Shown here piece by piece: positions 24,471 to 33,473 of a stretch of DNA of 59,923 nucleotides (position 1 is the first letter of the stretch; each line of letters begins with the position of its first letter). Source of the DNA: an uncultured Phascolarctobacterium sp. (GTDB lineage Bacteria > Bacillota > Negativicutes > Acidaminococcales > Acidaminococcaceae); the NCBI GenBank assembly GCA_905200645.1, contig CAJKLD010000013.1, positions 1 to 59,923 on the forward strand, given 5' to 3'. The notes under the pieces were generated by a model. It worked only from the letters and a program-made list of their open reading frames with translations, was not told where the DNA came from and did no database searches. The position numbers and the translations under genes are program-made.

Positions 24471-25452
24471 TCAAGATAGTGCGACCAAGCCCGCCTATGA
24501 GCGCTCTAAATTGGTATTAGAAATCAAGCATTTGACAAAGCAATTTCCTGTGGACGATGGGCGTGTGCTTACGGCCTGCAATGATATTTCTCTGCGTGCC
24601 TACGAGGGCAAAACCTTGGGTATTATCGGCGAATCCGGCTGTGGTAAAAGTACGTTGGTAAGAACGCTGCTGCGCATTCAGCCTGCTACCGATGGTGAAG
24701 CGCTCTTTGAGGGACACGATATTTTGAAGTCCAAGGGCGAACAGCTGCGGCAGGACCGCAAGCTCATCCAGATGGTGTTCCAGGACCCCACGGCAGCATT
24801 CAATCCCAAGATGCTGGTGAAGGACATCCTGACCGAGCCCTTGAAGAATTATGGCTTGATTAAAAAGAGTGAGGTGGACGCTAAGGCTGTCGAGCTTTTG
24901 GAAATGGTAGAGCTGCCTGTCTCTTTTAAAGACCGTTATCCTCACAGCATGTCCGGCGGTCAGCGTCAGCGTTTGGGTATTGCCCGCGCCCTGGCTTTGG
25001 AGCCGAAGATTATCGTCTGCGACGAAGCAACCTCCGCTTTGGACGTTTCCGTGCAGGAAAAAGTTTGCGAGCTGTTGTGCAGACTGCAAAAGGAAAAGAA
25101 TATTACCTATCTTTTCATTGCCCATGACTTGGGATTGGTGGATTTAATGTGCCATCAGGTGGCCGTCATGTATTTGGGCAATGTGGTGGAATGGCTGGAG
25201 TATGGGCGTATTGCAGAAAGCTGCAAGCATCCCTATACTAGAGCCCTTATGAAGGCGGTCTTCAAGGTTGATTTCCGCCCCGGTGAAAAGATTGAGCCCA
25301 TTGAGGGTGAAATTCCTAGCCCCTTGGATTTGCCACCGGGCTGTCCCTTTGCCAGCCGCTGCGAGCATTGTACCGATAACTGTCTCAATAATAAACCCAA
25401 GCTCAAGGAAATAGAGCATGGGCATTGGGTGGCCTGCCATCTGTATGACTGA
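24463..25452 (+). CDS. ABC ATPase, NikE/DppF type
   Basis: A 329-residue ATPase with Walker A GESGCGKST, Q-loop FQDPTAAFNP, signature MSGGQRQRLG, Walker B IIVCDEATSALD and FIAHDLG. The C-terminal tail has the cysteine pattern PPGCPFASRCEHCTDNC and a last ACH, the oligo-HPY tail, which in some DppD/DppF members binds an iron-sulfur cluster. It pairs with the shorter ATPase upstream. Start ATG 24463 follows GGAGGGAAG. It completes the transporter set BCADF; no terminator with a clear T-run follows, although a hairpin at about 25505-25535 exists. Confidence 0.9.
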   Translation: MPNQDSATKPAYERSKLVLEIKHLTKQFPVDDGRVLTACNDISLRAYEGKTLGIIGESGCGKSTLVRTLLRIQPATDGEALFEGHDILKSKGEQLRQDRKLIQMVFQDPTAAFNPKMLVKDILTEPLKNYGLIKKSEVDAKAVELLEMVELPVSFKDRYPHSMSGGQRQRLGIARALALEPKIIVCDEATSALDVSVQEKVCELLCRLQKEKNITYLFIAHDLGLVDLMCHQVAVMYLGNVVEWLEYGRIAESCKHPYTRALMKAVFKVDFRPGEKIEPIEGEIPSPLDLPPGCPFASRCEHCTDNCLNNKPKLKEIEHGHWVACHLYD

Positions 25453-25585
25453 TTAAGAATTATTACATTATTGATAGAGACTTTTTCATTTCCTTTTTTC
25501 TCCTTGCTTGGGTGCGGGTTGGTACCGCGCCCAAGCTCCCAAAATAATTACAAAAAAATTTGCCAAAAATGCAATTTATGTATAG

Positions 25586-25601
25586 ATGAATACTCATTCA
25601 T
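25586..25601. promoter_or_regulatory. palindromic operator in the P-type ATPase promoter
   Basis: ATGAAT-ACTC-ATTCAT is a perfect 6-4-6 palindrome. The opposite strand reads TGAATGAGTATTCA, the shape common for TetR-family operators; ArsR-type metal sensors also use related TGAA-TTCA repeats. It ends 4 bp before the -10 box, so a bound repressor would block RNA polymerase. Confidence 0.65.
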
Positions 25602-25602
25602 G

Positions 25603-25611
25603 TGTTATAAT
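25603..25611 (+). promoter_or_regulatory. extended -10 promoter of the P-type ATPase gene
   Basis: TGT-TATAAT at 25603-25611. The start codon is about 150 bp downstream, leaving a leader with no clear ORF. No -35 box is convincing; the palindrome lies in the spacer. Confidence 0.6.
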
Positions 25612-25768
25612 AGACAAAGAGGTAAAGGCTTCTGTGCTAAAGCTAAAAGCTGTGAACCGGTAGCCTCCCAGCCTCCGTTTAATTTTTCCTTTATGCATGA
25701 ATAAATGCTCACACAACGATAAGTGATAAAGCCGAATAAGCTAATTTATAAGAAAGGCGGTAAATTTT

Positions 25769-28624
25769 ATGAAGGAAATTATTCACGATCTGGAAGATGT
25801 GCGCAACGGTGCCAACGCAGTGCGTGCTTTCAGTCATATTAACGGACATATCAAAGGCACGGAAGATTACAGCATACATCCGGAAGGATGTACCTGCGGG
25901 CACTGCGGTAAGGATCATAATCATGCAGGCATGAAGCACGTTCCAAGCCATAGTCACGGTGACGGCAGTGCTCATATCCACGAGCATAATCATGCGCATG
26001 AACACGGCGCTGACTGCTGCTGCGGCAATGACCATCACGAACATCATCATGATAATGATGATGAATGCGGTTGTGCTCACGAGCATGATAATGACGATGA
26101 ATGCGGCTGCGGTCATGAGCATCATCACGAACATAAGCATACTCATCATGTTCCGGGTCATCCGGAAAATTGCCAGTGCGAGCTGTGCCATCCCCACGAG
26201 GAATATTGCGATGTGTGCGGCGAAAGCTTAGCCAACTGTACCTGCCGTATGCCGGACGCAGATAAGCTGAAACGGGTTTATATTTTGGAAAATCTTGGCT
26301 GCGCTAATTGTGCCGCCAAAATGGAATATAAAATTAAAGAGCTGCCGGGAGTTACCTATGCCAATATCAGCTTTGCTACTAAGCAGCTACGTTTGAGCGC
26401 TGCCGACCATGAAGCGCTGCTGCCGTTGATTCGGGAAATCTGCACCTCCATTGAATCGGACGTAGAGGTTGTGCCCCGCGATAAAAAGCCAACCTTGACA
26501 AAAGGCAATGCGCGCACTTACCTAGTACAGAATTTGGACTGCGCTAATTGTGGCGCTAAGATAGAACGCGCTTTGAATGCAATGGAAGAAATTGACAGCG
26601 CCGTTTTAACCTTTACTACGAAAAAGCTGCGCGTTACTGCTAAAAGTTATGATAATCTGCTGGCAAAAATGCAGGCCGTTACCGATAAGGTGGAAGAAGG
26701 CGTAGTGCTGGTTGAGGCAGACAGTAAGCCCTCTTTGGCTCCGGCGCTGGATGAACGCAAAAAATCCGGCGGACTTTTTGCAGCGCTTAGTGGAAAGCAA
26801 ACCTTAATCGAAATAATTTTAGGCGGCGCGGTTTTTATTATTACCGAATGGCTGGGAATTATTCCCGAAGCCTATCACATGTATTGTCTAATTTTTGCCT
26901 ATATTTTATTAGGCGGACGCATTGTGTTGACGGCTTTGAAAAATATCGTTAAAGGCAATGTTTTTGACGAAAACTTTTTAATGACCGTCGCTACCTTAGG
27001 CGCCTTTGCCATTAAGGCTTGGGAAGAAGCCGTGGGCGTTATGTTTTTCTACCGCGTAGGCGAATATTTTGAACAGCGCGCCGTAGAAAGAAGCCGCGGC
27101 CAAATTATGGAGGCTGTGGATATGCGTCCCGAGGTGGTCAACCTTTTGGTAGGCGAAGAAGTAAAAATTATTCCCGCCGAGGAGGCGCATGTAGGCGACA
27201 TTCTTTTGGTGCGTGTGGGCGACCGCATTCCTTTGGACGGCGTTGTAGTGGAGGGTGAAAGCTTGGTAGATACTTCGCCGGTAACCGGCGAGCCGGTGCC
27301 CGTGAAGCGCGGTTATGGCGACGAAATTGTTTCCGGCTGCGTAAATACCAGCGGTATGCTGAAGGTGCGCGTAGAAAAAGTGCTGGCAGAATCTATGGTT
27401 ACGCGCATTTTGGACAGTGTAGAAAATGCCGCTGCTTCTAAACCAACTATCGACCGTTTTATTACCCGCTTTGCCAGAATTTACACGCCCTTTGTAGTAG
27501 CCGCTGCGGTACTTACTGCCGTTGTACCGTCGCTGGTAACTGGAGATTGGAACAAGTGGATTTATACGGCGCTGACCTTTCTCGTTATCAGCTGTCCCTG
27601 CGCTTTGGTGCTTAGCGTGCCTTTGGCGTTTTTCAGCGGTATCGGCGCAGGCTCCAAGTACGGTATCCTTTTTAAGGGCGGCGTAGCTATGGAAGCGTTG
27701 AAAAATATCGCTGTCGTGGTTATGGATAAAACCGGTACTGTAACTAAAGGTAATTTTGCCGTGCAGGCAGTGAACGCAGCGCAAGGTGTCAGTGAAGAAA
27801 AATTGCTGCAGCTTACCGCAAGTGCCGAAACCGTTTCCACACATCCCATTGCTGCCAGCATTGTAGCGGCAGCTAAGTCGCAAAATTTAGAACTGCTTCG
27901 TCCCGACAGCTTTGAAGAAATTGCCGGGGAAGGACTGGTTGTGTTTTTTGGTCAGCATCGCGTATTGTGCGGCAATGCCAAGCTTTTAGTACGCTACGGT
28001 ATTGATTTCACCGGTTATGTAGCGGCAGTCAGTGGCAGTGAGGTGTTGGTTGCTGAAAACGAAAAATATTTTGGTCAAATTATCATCAACGATACTGTCA
28101 AAGATGATGCCAAAGAAGCGGTGTCTGCTTTGAAAAAACAGGGTCTGGTAACTGCTATGTTTACCGGCGACGCTAAGCGCGAGGCCGAAGCTGTAGCTGC
28201 TGCCGTAGGCATTGACGAGGTAAGAGCGCAGCTTTTGCCCCAGGATAAGCTGACGGAGCTGAATCTGCTGCGCAATAAATATGGCGCGGTAATGTTTGTG
28301 GGCGACGGTATCAACGATGCGCCCGTACTGGCAGGCGCCGATGTAGGCGCGGCCATGGGCAGCGGCGCTGACGCAGCCATTGAAGCGGCAGACGTAGTTT
28401 TTATGAACAGTGAAGTAAAAGCTGTTCCGCAGGCTGTGGCCATTGCTAAAGCAACAGGCGCTATCGCCTGGCAGAATGTTATCTTTTCTTTAGCGGTTAA
28501 GGTAATTATTATGGCGGCAGGTCTTATGGGCTACGCTTCCATGTGGGCGGCTGTTTTCGCCGATACCGGCGTATCACTGTTGTGCGTGCTTAACTCTATC
28601 AGAATTTTATATAAAAAGCTGTAA
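25769..28624 (+). CDS. heavy-metal P1B-type ATPase (Zn/Cd/Pb exporter) with His-rich N-terminus
   Basis: A 951-residue exporter, long for the family. Residues about 30-150 are a metal-binding tail very rich in His, Asp and Cys pairs (repeats of ECGCAHEH and HHEHHH type). Two HMA domains follow with CANC motifs at C178/C181 and C258/C261. The membrane CPC (SCPCALVLS, residues 609-611) and the phosphorylated D653 in DKTGT mark a P1B-2 ATPase for Zn2+, Cd2+ or Pb2+. TGDAKREAE and GDGINDAP complete the ATP-binding and hinge parts. An operator-like palindrome in its promoter suggests metal- or ligand-induced control. Start ATG 25769 is behind AAAGGCGG. Confidence 0.93.
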   Translation: MKEIIHDLEDVRNGANAVRAFSHINGHIKGTEDYSIHPEGCTCGHCGKDHNHAGMKHVPSHSHGDGSAHIHEHNHAHEHGADCCCGNDHHEHHHDNDDECGCAHEHDNDDECGCGHEHHHEHKHTHHVPGHPENCQCELCHPHEEYCDVCGESLANCTCRMPDADKLKRVYILENLGCANCAAKMEYKIKELPGVTYANISFATKQLRLSAADHEALLPLIREICTSIESDVEVVPRDKKPTLTKGNARTYLVQNLDCANCGAKIERALNAMEEIDSAVLTFTTKKLRVTAKSYDNLLAKMQAVTDKVEEGVVLVEADSKPSLAPALDERKKSGGLFAALSGKQTLIEIILGGAVFIITEWLGIIPEAYHMYCLIFAYILLGGRIVLTALKNIVKGNVFDENFLMTVATLGAFAIKAWEEAVGVMFFYRVGEYFEQRAVERSRGQIMEAVDMRPEVVNLLVGEEVKIIPAEEAHVGDILLVRVGDRIPLDGVVVEGESLVDTSPVTGEPVPVKRGYGDEIVSGCVNTSGMLKVRVEKVLAESMVTRILDSVENAAASKPTIDRFITRFARIYTPFVVAAAVLTAVVPSLVTGDWNKWIYTALTFLVISCPCALVLSVPLAFFSGIGAGSKYGILFKGGVAMEALKNIAVVVMDKTGTVTKGNFAVQAVNAAQGVSEEKLLQLTASAETVSTHPIAASIVAAAKSQNLELLRPDSFEEIAGEGLVVFFGQHRVLCGNAKLLVRYGIDFTGYVAAVSGSEVLVAENEKYFGQIIINDTVKDDAKEAVSALKKQGLVTAMFTGDAKREAEAVAAAVGIDEVRAQLLPQDKLTELNLLRNKYGAVMFVGDGINDAPVLAGADVGAAMGSGADAAIEAADVVFMNSEVKAVPQAVAIAKATGAIAWQNVIFSLAVKVIIMAAGLMGYASMWAAVFADTGVSLLCVLNSIRILYKKL

Positions 28625-28641
28625 AATTTTTACTGAAATGT

Positions 28642-28677
28642 TGCTCCCTGCACGTTATTTGCGGGGAGTATTTTTTT
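28642..28677 (+). terminator. rho-independent terminator after the P-type ATPase gene
   Basis: CTCCCTGC with GCGGGGAG (about 28642-28667) and a TATTTTTTT tail. Confidence 0.8.
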
Positions 28678-28684
28678 AGGGCAG

Positions 28685-28740
28685 AAAGCGCTGCTTTTAT
28701 GCTTCTTTCTTGCGTTAAAGGTAGCAAAAAGCAGCGCTTT
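28685..28740. repeat. 14-bp perfect inverted repeat
   Basis: AAAGCGCTGCTTTT (28685-28698) and its exact complement (28727-28740) with a 28-nt loop, directly behind the terminator. It may be a second terminator with T-rich flank (GTTATATAATAATAA) or a repeat remnant. Confidence 0.55.
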
Positions 28741-28824
28741 GTTATATAATAATAAAATACGGGTGCTGCGCCTTGAGACTTGCAAACTTTTTGCAAATTA
28801 TAGCATGGCTGCGGCCTTACTCTC

Positions 28825-28853
28825 TTGCAATACCGTTAAAATACTTCTATAAT
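28825..28853 (+). promoter_or_regulatory. promoter of the suf operon
   Basis: TTGCAA (28825-28830), 17-bp spacer, TATAAT (28848-28853). A palindrome TATGAATTCATA follows at 28859-28870, at or just past the start point, a place suited for a repressor. A 7-bp hairpin (28892-28898 with 28904-28910) precedes the ribosome site. Confidence 0.8.
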
Positions 28854-28925
28854 ATGATTATGAATTCATACTAGACAAATGGGAATTAAATGCCTGCCAC
28901 TTAGGCAGGCGATTGGAGGATAAAT

Positions 28926-29672
28926 ATGGCTGAGGAATTATTACAGGTGCGGAATTTGCAGGTCAATGTGGAGGACAAGCAAATTCTTCATAGTATTGAT
29001 CTTGATATTAAACCGGGAGAAACCCATGTGCTGATGGGACCTAACGGCGCCGGTAAATCTACCTTGGGATATGCTTTAATGGGCAATCCTAAATATACCG
29101 TGTCAGAAGGCACGATTTTATTTGGCGGCGAGGATATTACTAAGCTGTCCGTAGATAAACGCGCGCGCTTAGGGATGTTTTTGTCTTTCCAAAATCCTTT
29201 GGAGGTACCGGGAATCAGTCTCAGCAGCTTTTTAAAGACTGCTTTAGAGCAGCAGCGGGGCGTGCGCATTAAAGCGTGGGATTTCCGCAAGGAGCTGCGT
29301 CAGGCTATGGCGCTGCTGCAAATGGATAATAAATATGCCGAGCGCGATTTAAATACCGGCTTCAGCGGCGGCGAAAAGAAAAAGGCCGAGATTTTACAGC
29401 TGTTAATGCTCAATCCTAAGCTGGCGATTTTAGATGAAACCGACAGCGGACTGGATGTGGACGCTGTTAAAATTGTTTCCCAAGGTATAAAAACCTTTCA
29501 GGAGCACCGCAACGGCGCACTGCTGATTATCACCCATAATACCAAAATTTTGGAAGCCTTGCATGTTGATAAAACACATATTTTGGCTCAGGGCAGCATT
29601 ATTAAAAATGCAGGGCCGGAGCTGGTAGAGGAAATCAGTAAGCACGGCTTTGAGCAGTTTTTGCAGAAATAA
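28926..29672 (+). CDS. sufC: Fe-S cluster assembly ATPase SufC
   Basis: A 248-residue ABC-type soluble ATPase. Walker A GPNGAGKST, the SufC-type Q-loop SFQNPLEVPG, signature FSGGEKKKAE (with the K-rich SufC variation) and Walker B LAILDETDSGLD are all present. It drives the SufBCD scaffold that builds Fe-S clusters in the cytosol. First gene of a five-gene operon with its own promoter. Start ATG 28926 follows TTGGAGGA. The next gene starts 18 bp after the stop. Confidence 0.95.
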   Translation: MAEELLQVRNLQVNVEDKQILHSIDLDIKPGETHVLMGPNGAGKSTLGYALMGNPKYTVSEGTILFGGEDITKLSVDKRARLGMFLSFQNPLEVPGISLSSFLKTALEQQRGVRIKAWDFRKELRQAMALLQMDNKYAERDLNTGFSGGEKKKAEILQLLMLNPKLAILDETDSGLDVDAVKIVSQGIKTFQEHRNGALLIITHNTKILEALHVDKTHILAQGSIIKNAGPELVEEISKHGFEQFLQK

Positions 29673-29690
29673 CTGTTGACGGAGTGAATT

Positions 29691-31097
29691 ATGGAAGAAA
29701 AAACCTATGTTGAAGATATAGACAGAAGTCTTTATGACTTCCGCAATGAGGACAAGGACGCTTACCGCATTGAGGAAGGCTTAACTCGTGAAATTGTTGA
29801 ACAGATTTCGCGTGAAAAGCACGACCCTGAATGGATGCGCGAGTTCCGTCTGAAATCCTTAGCAATTTATAACGCTTCCCGTATGCCGCAATGGGGACCT
29901 TCTATTGAGGGCTTAAACATGGATAATATTGTTACCTATGTGCGTCCCAACACTACTATGCAGGGCAAATGGGAAGATGTTCCCGAGGATATTAAAAATA
30001 CCTTTGAGCGTTTAGGTATTCCCCAGGCCGAGCAGACCAGCCTGGCTGGCGTAGGCGCGCAGTATGACAGCGAAATAGTGTATCATAATGTGTGCAAAGA
30101 GGTTGAAGAACAGGGCGTTGTTTATACGGATATGGAAAGCGCTTTGAACGGTCCTTATGCCGACATGGTGCGGGAGCATTTTATGAAGCTGGTACCTCCT
30201 GCGGACCATAAATTTGCGGCGCTGCACGGCGCTGTTTGGTCCGGCGGGTCCTTTGTTTATGTACCTAAAGGCGTTAAGGTAGCCATTCCCCTGCAATCCT
30301 ATTTCCGCTTGAACGCTAAGGGTGCAGGTCAATTTGAGCATACGCTGATTATTGTGGACGAGGGCGCAGACCTGCATTTTATCGAAGGCTGCAGCGCTCC
30401 CAAATATAATGTTGCCAATCTGCACGCAGGATGCGTAGAGCTGTTTGTGGGCAAAAATGCCAAGCTGCGTTATAGTACCATTGAAAATTGGTCAAAGAAT
30501 ATGTATAACCTTAATACTAAACGCGCTTTAGTTGCCGAAGGCGGCACGATTGAGTGGGTCAGCGGTTCCTTTGGCTCCCACGTATCTTATTTATATCCTA
30601 TGAGCATTTTAAACGGAGCGAAGGCTCACAGCGAGTTTACCGGCGTAACCTTTGCAGGGCACAGCCAAAATCTTGACACCGGCTGCAAGGTAGTGCATAA
30701 TGCGCCGCACACCACAAGCATTGTCAATACGCGCTCTATTTCTAAGAGCGGCGGTATCAGTACCTTTCGCAGCAGCGTGGTAGTGACCAATAAGGCCAAG
30801 CATGCTAAATCCTCTGTTTCCTGCCAAAGCCTGATGCTGGATAATATTTCCCGTTCTGACACTATTCCTGCCATTGATGTGCGCACGGCCGACGCTGATA
30901 TCGGTCACGAGGCAAAAATCGGTCGTATTAGCGACGACGCGGTATTTTATCTCATGAGCCGCGGTATCAGCGAGGAAGAGGCTAAGGCTATGATTGTCAG
31001 CGGTTTCGCGGATAATGTTTCTAAGGAGCTGCCATTGGAATATGCTGTAGAGATGAATAACTTAATTCGTCTGGAAATGCAGGGCAGTATAGGCTAG
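29691..31097 (+). CDS. sufB: Fe-S cluster assembly scaffold SufB
   Basis: A 468-residue scaffold of right-handed beta-helix type. Family segments such as VYPKG-like SFVYVPKGVKVAIPLQSYFR, EGCSAPKYN, LRYSTIENWSKNMYNLNTKR and the C-terminal DADIGHEAKIGRI then SRGISEEEAKAMIVSGF are clear. SufB takes sulfur from the desulfurase/SufU pair and builds the cluster together with SufD and SufC. Length is as usual (about 465-495). Start ATG 29691 is behind CGGAGTG. Confidence 0.95.
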   Translation: MEEKTYVEDIDRSLYDFRNEDKDAYRIEEGLTREIVEQISREKHDPEWMREFRLKSLAIYNASRMPQWGPSIEGLNMDNIVTYVRPNTTMQGKWEDVPEDIKNTFERLGIPQAEQTSLAGVGAQYDSEIVYHNVCKEVEEQGVVYTDMESALNGPYADMVREHFMKLVPPADHKFAALHGAVWSGGSFVYVPKGVKVAIPLQSYFRLNAKGAGQFEHTLIIVDEGADLHFIEGCSAPKYNVANLHAGCVELFVGKNAKLRYSTIENWSKNMYNLNTKRALVAEGGTIEWVSGSFGSHVSYLYPMSILNGAKAHSEFTGVTFAGHSQNLDTGCKVVHNAPHTTSIVNTRSISKSGGISTFRSSVVVTNKAKHAKSSVSCQSLMLDNISRSDTIPAIDVRTADADIGHEAKIGRISDDAVFYLMSRGISEEEAKAMIVSGFADNVSKELPLEYAVEMNNLIRLEMQGSIG

Positions 31098-31129
31098 CTT
31101 TCAAGCGCCGCCTAGAAGGAGAAATTTTC

Positions 31130-32248
31130 ATGGATAAGATAAATTTAATTGTTAATAAATTGCCTGCGCCTACCTGGAACCGCCTGTGCATGAACGAAAG
31201 CTCGCTGGAGCTGTCTGCGTCATTGGATAAGTGCGAGCCTAAAGTAGCTTTACAGGGCAGTGTTTGTTTAAATAAAAAACAGCTTCCGCGTATTCCCGGC
31301 AAAAACTGCTGCGGCTGTGTGCAGGCTGATGTCTGTCCTGTGCACGGCATTGATTTTGCCTCTCTGCCTACGGGTATGGGCGAGGATATGGAGCGCTTGG
31401 GTGAAGGGCAGCGCATTCATTTGGTGGCCGACGCGGGCAAAAGCACGGCTGCCGTAACTCTGCGTTATGCCGACGGACAGCAGTGCTATAATACTTTAGA
31501 AATTGAAGCTAAGCCTAACAGCGATTTAACCGTATATATGACTTATATTTCTACAGCATCTGCTAAGGGTATGGCGGCGGTGCAGACCAAAATTGCCGCC
31601 GCTCAAAATGCTAAGGTGAAGCTGGTGCAGGTGCAGCTTTTAGGCCGCGGTTTTTTGCATTTGAACGACGTTGGCTGCAATTTGGCCGGTGATGCGCGTT
31701 TTGAAGTGCTGCAATTGCAGCTTGGCGGCGCGCAAATTTATAACGGCGTGCGCACGGAGCTTATCGGCGATAATTCTAGCTTTGACGCTGCCATTGCTTA
31801 TTATGGACGTCAGGCACAGCGCCTGGATATGAATTTTATTGCTAATCATTACGGTAAAAATACCGCATGTAATATGACTGCCGACGGCGTGCTGCAGGAA
31901 GGTGCTTGTAAGATTTATCGCGGTACTATAGATTTCAAAAATGGCAGCGCCGGAGCTATTGGCGACGAAAAAGAAACAGTGCTGCTGCTGAGCGATGATG
32001 TGGTAAACCAGTCTATTCCTCTCATTTTGTGCAGCGAAGAGGATGTGCAGGGCAATCACGGCGCCAGCATTGGCAGGCTGGATGAGGAGCTGCTATTTTA
32101 TCTTATGAGCCGCGGCTTTAGTGAAACTGACGCTGTTGCGATGATGGCTAAGGCCAAAATTGAAGGTATTTGCCGCCGCATTGACGATGAAGAAACTGTG
32201 CAGCTGGTGGAACGCTATCTGGAAGGAGTAATTGCCGATGCTGAATGA
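31130..32248 (+). CDS. sufD: Fe-S cluster assembly protein SufD
   Basis: A 372-residue SufB/SufD-family protein, shorter than typical SufD (about 420). The C-terminal part has the shared GNHGASIGRLDEELLFYLMSRG and FSETDAVAMMAKA, and the beta-helix repeat region is in the middle. Near the N-terminus lies a less usual cysteine group, NCCGCVQADVC (about residues 62-72), not standard for SufD; it may bind metal or be incidental. Its stop overlaps the start of sufS by 11 bp. Start ATG 31130 follows AGAAGGAG. Confidence 0.9.
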   Translation: MDKINLIVNKLPAPTWNRLCMNESSLELSASLDKCEPKVALQGSVCLNKKQLPRIPGKNCCGCVQADVCPVHGIDFASLPTGMGEDMERLGEGQRIHLVADAGKSTAAVTLRYADGQQCYNTLEIEAKPNSDLTVYMTYISTASAKGMAAVQTKIAAAQNAKVKLVQVQLLGRGFLHLNDVGCNLAGDARFEVLQLQLGGAQIYNGVRTELIGDNSSFDAAIAYYGRQAQRLDMNFIANHYGKNTACNMTADGVLQEGACKIYRGTIDFKNGSAGAIGDEKETVLLLSDDVVNQSIPLILCSEEDVQGNHGASIGRLDEELLFYLMSRGFSETDAVAMMAKAKIEGICRRIDDEETVQLVERYLEGVIADAE

Positions 32249-33473
32249 AAAGGAATTATTGGCACAAGATTATAAAAAAGATTTTCCTCTGCTGGCGCAG
32301 TTGGATGTAGCCTATCTAGACAATGCAGCTACGGCGCAGCGCCCTCTAAGTGTAGTGGAAGCTGAACGCAATTTTTATTTACGGCACAATGCTAATCCGC
32401 TGCGCGGCTTGTATCAGCTGGCTATGGAGGCTACGGACGCTTATGAGGATGCCCGCGTTGCCGTACAGAAATTTATTAACGCTAAATCGGAGCAGGAAAT
32501 TGTTTTTACGCGCAATACTACGGAGAGCTTAAATTTAGTTGCTTACAGCTATGGCCTAAGCCATTTGCAGGCAGGCGACGAGATTGTTCTTAGCATTATG
32601 GAGCACCACAGCAATATGCTGCCGTGGCGTATGGTAGCAGCGCAGACGGGAGCCGTAGTAAAATATCTGGAATGCGGCGCAGACGGAAGCATTTCGGAAG
32701 CAGCTATGGAGCAGATAATTACGCCTAAAACTAAAATCGTAGCAATGGCGCAGGTTTCCAATGTTTTAGGCTGCTTAAATCCCATAGAAAAGGCTATTGA
32801 ATTGGCGCATAAGGCAGGCGCTGTGGCAGTTATCGACGCTGCTCAAAGCGCGCCCCACATGGCAGTTGATGTGCAGAAGCTGGATGCAGACTTTTTAGCA
32901 TTCAGCGGTCATAAAATGTATGGACCTATGGGTATCGGCGTGCTTTATGGCAAGAAAGAGCTTTTGGAAGCCATGCCGCCCTTTTTATACGGCGGTGAAA
33001 TGATAAGCTGGGTAAACCGCGAAACGCAGGAATATGCGCCGCTGCCGCATAAATTTGAGGCCGGTACTGTCAATGCGGCAGGTGCGGCAGGCCTGCACGC
33101 CGCTATTGACTATATTAACAGCGTAGGCTATGAGGCTATGGAGGCTAGAGAAGCAGCGCTGACCAAGCTGGCTTTTGCAGCTATGCAAAAGATTGAAGGC
33201 GTACATATTATTGGTTCTCCTAAATGGGAGGAGCATAAGGGGATTATAACTTTTACGATTGACGGAGTACATCCGCACGATATTGCTGCCATTTTTGATG
33301 CTGACGGCGTTAATATCCGCGCAGGTAATCACTGTGCGCAGCCGCTTTTGGATTATTTATGTACGGGCGCAACGGCGCGCATGAGCTTGGCTTTTTACAA
33401 CAGCGTGGAGGACGTAGAGCGTTTTATCAATAGCTTGCAAACGATTAGGGAGAGAATGGGTTATGGCAGATAA
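32238..33473 (+). CDS. sufS: cysteine desulfurase SufS (group II)
   Basis: A 411-residue PLP enzyme that removes sulfur from cysteine. The PLP lysine is in FSGHKMYGPMG, the His of stacking type in MEHHSNMLPW, and the catalytic Cys in RAGNHCAQPLL, followed by the short loop of group II desulfurases. ATG 32238 is taken as start since GGAAGGAG (32221-32228) is at good spacing; an in-frame TTG at 32232 is too near. It passes sulfur to SufU, whose gene overlaps its end by 11 bp. Confidence 0.95.
   Translation: MLNEKELLAQDYKKDFPLLAQLDVAYLDNAATAQRPLSVVEAERNFYLRHNANPLRGLYQLAMEATDAYEDARVAVQKFINAKSEQEIVFTRNTTESLNLVAYSYGLSHLQAGDEIVLSIMEHHSNMLPWRMVAAQTGAVVKYLECGADGSISEAAMEQIITPKTKIVAMAQVSNVLGCLNPIEKAIELAHKAGAVAVIDAAQSAPHMAVDVQKLDADFLAFSGHKMYGPMGIGVLYGKKELLEAMPPFLYGGEMISWVNRETQEYAPLPHKFEAGTVNAAGAAGLHAAIDYINSVGYEAMEAREAALTKLAFAAMQKIEGVHIIGSPKWEEHKGIITFTIDGVHPHDIAAIFDADGVNIRAGNHCAQPLLDYLCTGATARMSLAFYNSVEDVERFINSLQTIRERMGYGR

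Noticed and set aside
25501..25540. Hairpin after the ABC transporter genes as terminator
   Set aside because: A stem exists (CTTGGGTGCGG with CCGCGCCCAAG) but no T-run follows on either strand.
25471..25704. 77-codon frame before the P-type ATPase gene
   Set aside because: Spans the promoter and operator; no family resemblance.
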